A stretch of 64,000 bases of DNA from Onchocerca lupi (taxonomy: Eukaryota; Nematoda; Chromadorea; Rhabditida; Onchocercidae). The notes under the pieces are model-generated. The model made no database searches. It was not told where the DNA came from and worked only from the letters and a program-made list of their open reading frames with translations. The position numbers were made by a program, and so were the translations under genes. The stretch is from NCBI GenBank assembly GCA_028564675.1, contig JAOVVO010000331.1, positions 21,009 to 85,008 of the forward strand, written 5' to 3'. Positions 15,101 to 27,400 of the stretch are shown here, one piece after another. Numbering within the stretch: the first letter of the stretch is position 1; the number at the start of each line of letters is the position of its first letter.

Positions 15101-16502
15101 TTTTGGTTCCTTTTTATCCAATTAAAAATTCAATTTCAAATTTTTCAAAATTTAATTAAATCATATATCTTGTATGTAATAATAATAAAAATAATAATAA
15201 TAGTAGTAATAATTCTTTACAACGTAAATCATACATAAATTAATGATACATAATCTAAATGAAAAAATTTATTTCAATTCAGTTTCAAATCAATGACATA
15301 AAATTGTAAAAATTTACTTCACATAACTACCTTTCTATTTCCAATGAGGCACAAATTTATAGAAGATAAATTATGAAAAATTTGAAAAAAAATGAAATAT
15401 ATACATATACATATGTATATATTTTATTTATTTATATATCACATAAGAAAATCAGATATACCCTGAAAGAAAAAAATACAAAGAGAATAAAGAACTAATT
15501 ATCTACTAATTTTGCTTAACGAAGAGCTAATTACTTATTTAATCATTATAATCATAATTTTATCATAATTGATGCATTATGAAATAGATGAAATTAAGCA
15601 AAAAGAAAGCATAAGATAGAAAAGCAAAAGCATATGATTTTAATTGAAAACAATAGAAATAGAAATTGATAAATTGATAAACGAAATAGGCGCTTTACGG
15701 ATACAAAATACCATGCATTATCAATGATGGATTTTAGCAAATTCATATAATTATAACACAATGAAATGAATTATTCCGAAAAGAAAGATAATTATTTCAC
15801 CTTTCTATCGTTTAAAAAAAATCATTTTTAGCGGTAGCTTATGCGCAAAAAATCGGTAAAAATGAACATCATTTTTTAAACTGAACTCTGATAATCATGA
15901 TAATAAAGTAATGCGAAATATATAATGAAATAAACATGACAATAAAATCATGCAAATTACATATGTTTACAAATTAAGGAAAAATTTGTCTAATATTACT
16001 AAAGACAGTAATACATATCCCAAATTGAACTGACCTAGATGAATTTCATTTTTGATAATTATAATTCGCCTTATTATCATAGTCATTATAAAAAAAAAAA
16101 AGAGTATAAGGTCTTAAAAAGTTGCAGATATAATCGGGACAAAATTACAAAAATTTTAATCTTATTACAAATTCCTGAAGAAAAGTTCCTAACTTTAAAT
16201 CACTTAGAACCGTTTTACATACTAAAAAAAGGGTGAATAAATCCGGGAAATTAAGAATTTTTTTAAGCCTAAAAAAAATATAAAATTTGTTACAATTAAA
16301 ATTACAATAGTAACTACAACATATAAATTCATAAAAAGAGAAACATAAATGTAACCCCTACTGCTACCCATAAAAAAAAAGAAACAATCACAAGAATATT
16401 TTTGTATGAATATCTGAAACTGCTACAAGTTAGGAAAAAAGCAAATTAGAATTTCTTGATTAAATATCTACCAAAATTCAACAGATTTCGTTCACGAAGT
16501 AT
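12141..16502. other. Intergenic region between aman-2 and the NDR kinase gene
   Basis: This 4.4 kb AT-rich stretch has many A/T homopolymers and no exon I can support. It lies upstream of aman-2 and downstream of the kinase gene, so it should hold the aman-2 promoter and the kinase 3' UTR. The only compositionally distinct part is 12750-13100 (listed separately). A short perfect palindrome of TATACATATG type lies near 15405-15425. The open frame at 16039-16236 has no recognisable family and shows no splice context. Confidence 0.6.
12750..13099 (+). promoter_or_regulatory. TATA-containing, CAATCA-rich segment; possible solo LTR or promoter
   Basis: The segment is richer in C than its surroundings. 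It has a TATAAAAAG box at about 12903-12911, directly followed by GAAGCTTCTAG (an inverted GAA/TTC element of heat-shock-element type), then roughly 120 bases packed with CAATCA/CAATCG words. It begins TGTTA and ends TAACA, the short inverted ends typical of LTRs, but I see no matching target-site duplication and no coding part of a retroelement. A 28-base word beginning AAAGCTT near 12711 is repeated imperfectly near 12780. It could be a decayed solo LTR or a native promoter. Confidence 0.35.
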
Positions 16503-19500
16503 TCACAGTCTTCCAGGTGATGCAGCATTAAATGTTACTGATGGTACCGGACAATCTTCCGTATCTTCACTGGTAGACTATAAAATCGAAATGAAAATGC
16601 GATTTATTGAGCAGAATAAATGAAATCATTAGTATAAGTGAAAAATTATGATGATTCTGTTTTATCAGTGATATTATTCGGTTTCAGCTAGTTCAAAGAG
16701 TTCATTTTCCATTTTCCAAAAACATATCAATACTAAAGTAACGCTAACTTCGAAACAAAAGATGGATAAACTTATCAATATAAGATAAGGACTAGAATTT
16801 TAAACTGTATCGTTTATGACAATCAGTTCTAAATAACGAGATTCAAAAAATGAAATTTGATTTAAAAATGAAACATTAGAAATTGATAAAACTTTAAATT
16901 CTTACACATTTTTTCTTGAATTGACGACTTTGAGTTAATCCATCAAAACGTCGATATGTATAATTCGAAAATTCTCCTCTATCACCAAGTTGTTGCTTTG
17001 TTACACCAACATCCGGTTTATATTCAGCGGAAAAAATGAATTTTGAAAAATGATGAAGGAAATAAAAGAAAATAGATAGAACTATTTATATAATTATTGA
17101 TGCTAAAAAAAAAAAGAAAAAAAAAAGGAGAATGAACTTACGAATGCGTAAATCGGCGTCCGGAAATTCATCAAAATTTGAAGTATCATCAATGCTTTTT
17201 ACATCAACACGGATAGGTGCCGGACATTTCCTGAAAGGAAAGCAGCAAATTAAAAAGTGACGAACTGTCATTTTATCTCATCGCTTATCTTTTAAAATTA
17301 CTATTATCTCTATCGATTATCAAAACATTTTTCTAAATCATCTTTTGATTAAAGTGCCAATGAATAATTCAGAAAAATGCAAGAAATTGAAAATTTTGGG
17401 AAAAAAAAACTAATCATAAAAAATCTCCAACAAATTTATAAAACACGCTAAGAATAGCGCATAATCAGAACTCATTTTAAATATATAAATTTCAAAACTC
17501 TATTATTATGCATTTATTTACCTGATGTTGTTCCAATCGATTCCGCGAAAAAAATGACATGTCTTAAGCTCTTCAACACCATTACTATGGCCTAAACGAT
17601 GCTCCGGTTCTGAACAAAACTTCTTAATCGTCTGAAATGCTCGCAGTAACCAAGTTATGTGGTAATTATTTTCATTTATTGTTTGAAATACTCTTGGGTA
17701 TGTAGTTTCGTTGCAATTCTCCTGTTGCGACCAGTTGCCCGATAATAAATACTACCTTATAATTTTTAGCTTGATAAGAAAATAGATACTTGCTCAAATT
17801 CAAATAATAGCTATTAAGATCTAGAATTCAACTTACTGTTTTAGCATCTACAGAAATTGGCATTTCTGGTGGAAATAACAAAGTCTGTTTCCAGTTGATA
17901 ACTTTTCGATAAGTTTCTTGAGGTGTTTCAGAGCAAAACGGTGGGTAACCTGCAAAACTACATGTCACAACACAAAAATAAAAATCCTTTCATATAAAAA
18001 TTTGATTATCCGCTAAATTAATGTGAAAATTTGATCATTCTCTTTTCCGAAACTCAAAAATCTTAAATTTTTATACAATATTATTTTAACAAATCAGTTT
18101 TTTAAAAATAAAAAAACTTTGCATAATAAGCTTTTTATATTGGAATCCATCAAATATCACCTATTAGCATTTCATACATAATAACACCGAGAGACCACCA
18201 ATCACAAGCTTTCGTATAACCATTTGGTTGAAAAATTTCTGGCGCAATATAATCTGGTGTACCCACAGTCGAATAAGCCTAAAAAATCATTTTTAAAAAT
18301 TATTACACAATTCCAAGTATCAACAATAGCTGTAGTACACCAAAATTCCGCACTTAGATTTTTTTTGAAAGATTAAATATAATGAAGGTCAAATATGATC
18401 TAAAACTTGAAAAATGAATTAGTATGAAAATCACAAAAGAAATATCTGAAAATAATTCAGTGTTTAATTTTTTTTTTTTTATTTTTTATTTTTTATTTTT
18501 TATTTTTGGAATAATTCAGTGTTTATAGAAAAATGATAAAAAGTTTTGTGATAATAATCTATAAAAAATTATAACGTAAGATAAATTAATGTACAATTGC
18601 TCGTCGATTTCTCTTCCATGTTTCAGCTTTTCGTTTCGATCCAAATGGCTTTGTCACGAAATCTTTTGGCAGTTGACTTGGCCAATTTCGATAATATTCA
18701 GTTCGATGAGCTTTTTTCAAGCCTGTGCACAGTCCAAAATCCGAAAGCTTTATATGTCCCTCAAAAAATGATGATGATAAGTATGTCTAATGTGACGCTC
18801 AACATAGAATTATAGGTTAAGCGTGAAAACACACTCATTGCTAATTAGAACCTTTTATTCAAGTCTGAGAAAGATTCGATTTGTGAACAAAATGTGGAGG
18901 GAAACAAATAAAAAATGATTCCTCTAGATGGAAATAAATTTACATATGTGATTAGTTTCATATTCTTCACATAAGTTTTAGCACGATATAATACATGGGC
19001 ATGGATAATTAGATAAACCAATGTAAATAGATTACTTTCTGGAAAGTTATCAAGAAAATATTCCGCTTTTTTTTGAAAATTTTCGAAAATGGATTTTTTT
19101 TAATGGAAATCCGAACTTACTTTCGAATCCAATAACAAATTATCTGGCTTAATATCACGATGGATAAAATTTAAGTTATGTATTGCTTGTATTGCCAGTG
19201 CTGCTTCGGCAATGTAAAATTTGGTGGTATCTTCTGATAGCGTATCTTTCTTGATCAATAGTGTCATCATATCACCTGAAGCAAGTTAACATAGCTTACA
19301 TAACAATTCCAATATCTTTCTATATTTAATTGATTAATCAATATTCAGGATTCTGAAAATTTTTCAAAGATTTGCCTTGCAATAATTTCAAAATTTATTC
19401 AGTCTTATTGAAAATTTATAATTTTTAAATCAGCAAAAATGTTTCAATTTTCTCGAAAATCTCTAGATAGGCTTCTTTACAATCTAAAATTACATCCTAT

Positions 19501-21146
19501 CTTACATGCTCTAAACCTCACTATCTCGCTCAACCATATAATGCATACTTCATCGTCATTAATCAAATTTTAGTTCATATATTTAATCCGAAAAAAATTG
19601 AAAGTCAAGCCCCCAATCATTTTTTCTCTTATCATATTAGAAATTAGAATTAATCAAACACCATCAATAACAATAATAACAATTTACCGCCAGGTAAAAA
19701 TTCCATAACTAAATACAGATTGAGCGGATCTTGAAACGAAAAATACATCTTTACAACCCATTCACAATCAGCCTCGGATAGTATATCACGCTCTGCACGA
19801 ACATGAGCTGTCTAAAAATTGAATCAGATATTGATTTAGTTATTAAGATTTTCTGAAAATTATGGGGTATTTTCTGGAAAGTAAGAAATAAAATTCAAAA
19901 AAACGAACAAAACTTTTCAAAACGAAAAATTGATTAGTAGCCGACAATTTAGTCAAATTACCTGCTCTTTTTCAAGCATTTCAGTCTTCCGTAAAATTTT
20001 CATCGCATAAATATGACCGGTGTCAATTTTTTGAACCAATCGTACCTGAAAAAAGATTTGCAGAAAATTTCAAACATTTTAAATTATTGTATCATAATTT
20101 GATCGCTATCAATGATACCATTTAATAAAAAGTAAAAGAAATGGTATATCTTCATTCCATACATCATTACATTATAAAGTACATTTCAAATTTCTAAAAC
20201 AGTCGTTCTTGTATTTTACATTTCAAATTTCTAAAATAGTCGTTCTTGTATTTTTCAGCAGAATCAATAACGTAATAATTATATATAAATTAAGAAAAAA
20301 TGTCCTTTTTTTGCGCAAACTTCACTTATCTTCCATTCTACCCAACAATAATCCTTCATTTCTCAAACTAGAAAATTTCAAAGGTCTAAATTTCATTCAA
20401 ATCCAATTATTCACCAACTTCTCCAAAAGCTCCTCGACCAATTACTTTAAGTGATGTAAAATCGGCAACAGTTAGTCGCGTTCTTTTCAATCGTAAAAAA
20501 TCTGTTTCTTTTGCCATATGTATTTGTCGTCGTATTTCTTTTTCCGATTCCGAAAGACCTAAAATTAAAAAAAAAATTATCTTATAATCAGATGAAAATG
20601 CAGTATAAAATTATCAATCTGTTTCAAATTTGACATTATCTAATAATCCAATTAATTACTGTAACATTTTTTTTTTTTTAGTTCATAAAATATAATCTAT
20701 AAAATACAATATTTACTGTTAAACTTTCCAATCATATCTAATAATAAAAACGAATGCCTTATTTATGATATTTAAAGATACATTCAATCATATTTTTGAT
20801 TTTTTACATTAAAAAAAAAAGAAATTATCATAAAATAAAATACAAAATAATTTTTAATTCCTTTCAAATATTTTAACAAATAAACAAATATTTAATCGAA
20901 CAAAATAGATAAATAAAAAATAGAATAATTATTATGATAGTAAACATATTTAAACTATAAAATTTAATTAATCAAACCTTCAATTTTCATTTTTTCTTCC
21001 AATTTCAACAATCTTTTCTCACGTTCATGACAATGAGCTAAAGCTTGAGCATAGTAATTCTCGATGAGTAATCGGGTACGGTTAGCACGTTCCAAGGTAT
21101 ACTGTGATATTCCTGTACTGCTTGTTCCAGCTGCCGAAAAGGCCAT
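16503..21146 (-). CDS. sax-1: NDR-family serine/threonine kinase (STK38/SAX-1)
   Basis: AGC-group kinase of the NDR/LATS class, acting with MOB co-activators and Furry-type scaffolds in cell shape and neurite control. Exons: 21146-20978, 20558-20419, 20045-19962, 19811-19688, 19275-19121, 18759-18595, 18278-18161, 17949-17837, 17631-17522, 17230-17142, 17027-16906 (or 17081-16906), 16577-16503. The helical N-terminal MOB-binding region (LERANRTRLLIENYY) precedes the kinase domain: IGRGAFGE glycine loop, YAMKIL lysine, HRDIKPDN catalytic loop, DFGLCTGL. The autoinhibitory basic insert KRKAETWKRNRR follows, then the activation-loop AYSTVGTPDYIAPE (Ser282, matching human Ser281). The C-terminal tail carries KSIDDTSNFDEFPDADL and the hydrophobic motif FSNYTYRRF. 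The chosen start puts Ser282 one residue from its human counterpart; the frame stays open upstream to another ATG at 21266. With the shorter exon 11 the protein is 487 residues and the hydrophobic-motif Thr is 446 (human 444); the only AG acceptor gives 505. Confidence 0.94.
20181..20254. repeat. 37-bp tandem duplication in kinase intron 2
   Basis: Two back-to-back copies (20181-20217 and 20218-20254) of a unit beginning ACATTTCAAATTTCTAAAA differ at a single base. They lie in the intron between exons 2 and 3 of the NDR kinase gene. This looks like a recent local duplication. Confidence 0.9.
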
Positions 21147-22924
21147 TTTTTTAACGAAACATGCGGTACACGGCCAACATAAATGATCCCCCGTTAATAC
21201 TTCTTTCAATAACGTATCCAATGTTTCCTTAAAAATTATCATTATTTTTAAAATCTTATCATTCAATTTTTTTTTTATTGATCAAAATTTAATCGAATAA
21301 TAATAAATAGCAAATTTTCTATTTTCGAAATTTGTAATAAGAAATAATTCCATAATTGAAATAAACATTCTATAAGGTTTAACATTTTATAAATATAAGA
21401 CTTGGCTAAGTTTAATATCGATTAGTAAATTTAATAAAATTTGTATGAAACAATCGATAATTTCATTTGGAATTCAACATTGCTCTTTAATTCATTGCAA
21501 AACGATGAAAGTAAATATATGTATTAAAAATAGTCTAATAAGAATCAATAAATTTATTAATTGAATTGTCCGATGAAAGTAATAAAATTAAAATAATATT
21601 AATTGAAATTAAAAATGAACAAATCATGGCTAATTTTAACATAGTTAATATAATAAAGTTGTAATTAAATTAAGCTTATCGAAGATGTTTAATTTTTTAC
21701 TTTTGAATTAGACATATTGGAATTATAATTAATTTACTTAATGAGATGATTTACAAGATTTTTAAAAGAATAATTATTACTTTATAAAATTCATAAATCT
21801 TTCGAGAAAAAAAAAAGATTACAACTTGTTTATGAAACTAATAAAGTTAAAAAAGCTATCAAACTGATACATATATTTCGAATATTTGCATACTGTATCC
21901 TAGCAAAAACACCTTTTGAATATCAATATTTTAATACCAATATTTATTTTTATTTTTATTTTTCGACATGAATGATCAATCTTTTCTCTGTTAATTTACA
22001 AAAAAAAAATAAATACTAAAATTCAAATTTAATTTTTTATTTTTATAATCTTACTATTCCGATCGATTTTGCTATAATCATTTCGTGTTTTTATTTTTAT
22101 TTACATTCTGTATTCTAGTTCTATTACTTTTAAATATCAATATTTTAATGCCAAATTTTTACACAATATTTACATCATCGATGGAATAATTGATTTCTTT
22201 TTTTTTTTGTGTGAATTTCTAGAAGAAATGAATATTAAAAATTTGAATTCAATTTTTTATTCTATTCCGATCAATTCTAATATTATTTCGTGTTTTTTTT
22301 ATTTTTCTTTTTTTCTTTCATTATAAGTTTTGTTTATTTACTTGTTTCCTAAAAATATATTATATTATATATAATGTTTTTCTATTATATAATATATATT
22401 CTAATTCACACAGAACAAACATATATGCACACTGTAACACCGTATATCAAATAATACCGTAATATTCCTTACTCATCTAATTGTTCGTTCATTTGTTTAT
22501 TTATCTTTTTATTTATATTATGCAAATATTTTTTTTTCTTCATTCCGTATGTTTGTATAAATGAAAGAAAAAAGTATGACAAATAAAAATTAAAATTAAA
22601 TGAATAAATAAAGGAAAGAATCAAAAAACAAATTAAATTAAAGAACAAATAAAAAACAAGCATTTTTCATATGCATATTCCATTTTACATCATAAATAAA
22701 AAAGATAAATAAACAAATGAAAAAACAATTAGATGAATAATGAGTATTACAGTACTATTCAATATTACGGTATTCGTATTACTGTATAGCGTCTTGATTT
22801 TACAGTACAGTATGCAGCATTACAGTATTCGATTTTATATTTTTTAGTACATTTAGACTTACTTATTATCTTATATCTTGCACATTATTAAAGAACGATT
22901 ATATTACAAAATAATATGAATATA

Positions 22925-23200
22925 GACGAAAAAAAAGTGCTAGAATCTTGATAATATCCTGAAAAAAGAAGGAAAAAAAACTCCAATGTTATTAAAATCC
23001 TGATATTATAAAAACCTCGACATATAAAAAAAAAACCCCCCGACATTATAAAAATCCCAATAACAAATAAAAAAGAAAAAAACCCCGACATTATAAAAAC
23101 CTTGGTATACAAAAAAAACCCCCAATACTGTAAAAATCTCGGTATTTAAAAAAAATCCCGAAAATTTAGAAAAAAAAAAACCCCGAATTATAAGGGAAAT
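22925..23200. repeat. Degenerate tandem repeat, core CCCCGACATTATAAAAA
   Basis: About nine diverged copies of a 25-35 base word built from an A-run, a CCC(C) block, GA(C/T)ATTATAAAAA and another C block follow one another. The C blocks stand out in an otherwise AT-rich region. It is non-coding as far as I can see. Confidence 0.75.
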
Positions 23201-23350
23201 TTACGAGCAAACATAATTCGTCATGTAAATGGAAAGATAAGGGGTAAGTGTCGCATATTGTGTCAAGTTGTCATGCGTTTCTATGGTAGATGGCTGAACC
23301 GCGGAATACCGGGTGTACCAGTAGAAATTATTGAAACCACCGGAGAAATT
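23185..23350 (+). other. GC-richer open frame, possible exon or gene relic
   Basis: A plus-strand frame stays open from a TATAAG acceptor-like site at about 23187 through MRFYGRWLNRGIPGVPVEII and on to a GTGAAAGT donor-like site near 23351. Base and codon use look coding and differ sharply from the flanks. I do not recognise the protein. It could be an unassigned 5' exon, an exon of a lineage-specific gene, or a pseudogene fragment. No start codon context or partner exon is clear. Confidence 0.35.
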
Positions 23351-24235
23351 AGAGGTGAAAGTACTTCTTTTTTTTTTTTTTCAAAGTATTTAATTTGGAG
23401 TATTTTACGAAATTTTCATTCTTTCTTTGAGAATATCCGAAAAAAAGTTTTTTTTTTTTTTAATTTTTTTTTGGAGGGAAAAAAATTGCTTGCAAAAAAT
23501 TTAACATCTAATTTATCAGTGATTGAGTTTCGAAAAGATCTAAAAATTCATATGATTGATCAATTGCTGATCGAATAAAATTGCAAATATTTGAAAAAAA
23601 TATTTCTGATTTTTTTTTTCTCTTCATATTTCTATTCGTCTTTTTTTTTCTATCTAAGATTATTTATTTTGTGAAAGTTTTATCATATTTTTTTTTCCAA
23701 TCAAGAAATATCTCTAAATGAAATGAGCGAAAAAAAAATAATACCAAAATTATTTTGTGAAAAATTGCAATTTTTTCCTTTTTTTTTCAAAAAATTACAA
23801 CATTAGTGCTTAATTTTCAGAATATTTAAAAAGTATGTTTAAATAAATGTGTTGATTTTGATTTCCTTTTAATTAATTAATTAATTGATTGTTTATGTTA
23901 GGGAGAAAAACGAAAATGATACTTATTCCTCTCAAATAATACGAAATGTTTATTTTGAAACGAATAATTTTATTTTATCATTTTCTTTCATTTAAAATTC
24001 AATCATATTCCGAAGCTTTATTTAGTTTACAGAAGAAAATTAAAATTCAAGTTTAAGCTAACATTTTTAATTCATAAAATTTTAAATTGGAACGACAAAA
24101 TTGACGGAAAATAATGAAATAATTAATTGTGAAATTCATTTGAGGGATTCGAATTTTTAATTAAGTAATGTATCAAAGTAGCACAAGTTTAAAATTGCAT
24201 GATTGGTTTGCTTCTGTTAACTACTGATGCCAGCA

Positions 24236-24310
24236 GGTGGCCTCAATAACCGGAATGCGTGGGTGGCGTGGTCGGGGTGTTGATACTCCACGGGGCGGGA
24301 TACGAAGGGT
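24236..24310 (+). other. GC-rich patch encoding an RG-rich frame, possible exon
   Basis: After a CCAGCAG acceptor-like site the sequence reads, in the frame starting GTG GCC, VASITGMRGWRGRGVDTPRG and beyond; it is by far the most GC-rich stretch nearby. RG-rich motifs suit RNA-binding tails, but the patch lies only about 190 bases before the start codon of the chromodomain gene, so it may equally be 5' UTR or promoter. Confidence 0.3.
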
Positions 24311-24499
24311 TTGGTGTGAGAGTGTGAGATTTGTTTTGGAATTTACCCATTTTTATCCTATCTTTTATCTCTATCAGTATTCTCTCTTTTGTTCTTATCA
24401 GTCGATATCTGGAACTTATGCCTTTTTATTTTATCTTGATCCTTATCAGTTCATGTACTAATTGATAATGAAATTACTTCAAAATAAGGGCAAAATCAT

Positions 24500-27400
24500 A
24501 TGGCTAACATATCGGAGATAGGATTGCTAAAAATGGATGAAGCGGAATTACTTCAACTTGATCCAGAATCGAGAATTACGGGAGAAACTTATGCGGTAAG
24601 ATAAATTTCAAGTAGCAAACTAAATTCGAAAATAATTATTATTGCGGGTGCTATAATTATGATTGCGATCCTTGTCAGCTGATTACCAGTATTTTGATCA
24701 TAATTAATTACTTCGTATTTGGTAATTTCTGTAATTGCAATTGCAAAAATTATGACTAATTAGACATAATTTCATAATTGTGACTATTATAATATCGAAT
24801 GTTTATTCGCATAGTTGCATTATATTTGTTTTTACAAATGAAGTAATTACACTTATTGCTTATTTTGATTACTTTTCATAAAATGTTAGGATTCCTCTTT
24901 TTCTTGCTTTAACTTATGATGAATTCGCAGGTAGAAAAGATTGTTGGAATTAAAATAGGTGAAACCGGCGAAAAACTTTATAAAGTACGATGGAAAGGTT
25001 TTTCCGAAAGTGAAGATACATGGGAACCAATCGAGAATTTAACGGATGCTTGTGATCGGTTAATTATTGAATATGAAATTAGTCAAAAATCGAAAAATGG
25101 CGAGAATGGAGAGGATTTGCGGCCATCAACTAGTAGAAGTAATGATATGTCGGTGAGATCAGTTTGCTTATTTTGATTCAGATATTGACCTCGGGTATTT
25201 GTTTATAGATCTTTTAGAAAAGCTGTTCTCTGTCATTAGCTTCCCCAATTAACCAATTAAGATGATCGATCGCTATTTCAGGAAGATAGTACCGAGCGGA
25301 GCAGCCGACATGCCCATACTGCTCGTTGGGAATATGAAACGGTTGAAGTCCTAACACCGGATGAATGGAATCGGTTTGGTGATGTTGAAAATCGTGAATT
25401 GGGTGGCCTTTACATTCCGGATCGAATTCCTACTGAAACGGAAAAGGTTTTGTGATGAATTCGTATTCTTAACTTACATCATAATTTTCTTTCTTTAATA
25501 TTACCTTTTTATTTGCATAGACATAATGAGATTTCATAATATGAGGAAAACAGTAACAAAACAAAAAAAGTTAAAGAGAGTTAAAGCAACATTTTAGAAT
25601 ACATAATGAAAAGTACTGTATAAGAATTATGCAATAGTTAATTTTGACTAAAGCCTAGGGAGTCTTTTTACAGTCAGCTTAACCTTGAATTTTCATCATA
25701 TTTCGAGTGCCATTTTATCGGCAAGCTTTCATATTATTCAGTGCAAAATATCTCTTTGTTATAGTAAAAAGCAATCATTCCGGAAAAAGTTTATGGTCTT
25801 TTTCGTTCAGTCGTAGAGTTTATTTCATCCGCTTATTAATTTCAATGAAGTGTAATTGTATTTTAGCTGTTGTGTAATCTTGCGCCAGATGTAGGACGCG
25901 TTACTAGAAATAAGCTGAGAACTGTTATGAAAACAGAAAGTTCTCCAGTAAATGATACACCGTCATCTGATTCTAGTAAAAAACAAACTGCCAGAGGAAG
26001 ACGACGAAGTGGAAAAGTAAATTTTTAGCATGTGTAAAAAAAAGATGCACCTATCGATATGCTTATCAGTAGAAAAGTGATATGTATAATATGATTAAGA
26101 AAAAAAGAAATCGTACCCATAAGATATGTCTTAGAAAGTTCAAGTGAACGATTCTGGAATGGTATCGATTTAAAATGTCTAGGTAATTGAATGATTCTTT
26201 TGAAACAGCGTTTAGTTTTGATACTGTTTCATGGGAAGTTTATAACTTTTCAGAAAAATAGTACATGTGTAGATGTAAAAAAACCAATCGATGATGGACG
26301 TAGTGTTATCAAAGATGAAAGCAAAACACTGGAAAATAGCGATAAAGCTAAGGTAGTTTTTCTGAGTTGAAAGCTATAATAATAATTCAAAAATCTGGAA
26401 AATAACTGTAATGATAGTTCAAAAATTTGAAAAATTTCGAACCATCATTTTAATTTTCAAGCTATTGAGGATTTTTACGTAAAGTATTATAAAGAGCAAC
26501 AAAAATCGAAATTATTAGATAAATTCTTAATCTGATTTCTTCCAGGAAGAACTGGAAGAATCTTTGTCGTTAACATTTCCGGAAGCGGCACTTGCAGCAA
26601 AGACAGAAGTACCGGATGAAATATTATTGTCGCAGTGTACGGATAATGGCTTACAGATTGTAGCAGCTGATACATCGACAGAAGACGAAGAGTCTCCGGT
26701 TAATAAAAGTAGCACTTCAATTCGTAGCAGTAGCAGTAAGCGTATAGGACGAGGAAAAGGCGAAAGTCGTGGTCGTGGAAGACGGAGGAAAGCATCTACA
26801 CCACTTCGTTCGAATGAGGTATAGAGCATAATCTTCTTAGAGAAGCGATTCATGAAATTCCTGTTTTTATCTGATATCTAATATCTTTTAAAATCTTTTT
26901 GAAAAAAATTTATGAAATGTTATTTTTCAAATCTTTTTCGTTTTCCACATTCATCCTTGAAGTTTTATTCATTTCCCAAAGTTTGCTTAAAAAATTGATG
27001 CAGGGTGTTATTGCACGAGCTAGTTCTGAAGTACGACCAACAAGTGATGAAATTTCTGATGAAATACCAAATTTGGTAGTGGATGAAGTAGAACCAACAT
27101 CTGATGAAGAGAAGTCGGGTCCAAGACGTGAAAATTCATCTAGAAGTCATCGAGGTAGATCCCGTGGTCCAGGATCAGCAAAAGGAAGTAGAAAGAGACG
27201 AACAGCCGCTTCACGTAAAGCAATTCTAGTGAACAATAGTGACATATCTGAAAAGAACAACAGACCGACTAAGGGCAGGAAACGAAAAGCCGCTGTAAAT
27301 ACTGATAACATTGTTGAAAAACGGTTATCAACCAGTGAAGAAACTTCTAAACGAGATGTATGCATTTTAGTTATGTTATAAAATCAAAATACTAATTTGC

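Larger units (their letters stand above)
21147..24499. other. Intergenic region between kinase and chromodomain genes (divergent)
   Basis: This 3.35 kb region separates two divergently transcribed genes, so both promoters should be here. It is AT-rich, with a cluster of ATTACAGTA/TACTGTA-type words at about 22740-22850, a degenerate CCCCGACATTATAAAA repeat (22925-23200), and two GC-richer patches with open frames (23185-23350 and 24236-24310), all listed separately. I recognise no gene outside those patches. Confidence 0.55.

Noticed and set aside
18589..18815. Two overlapping plus-strand frames
   Set aside because: They are antisense shadows of NDR kinase exon 6.
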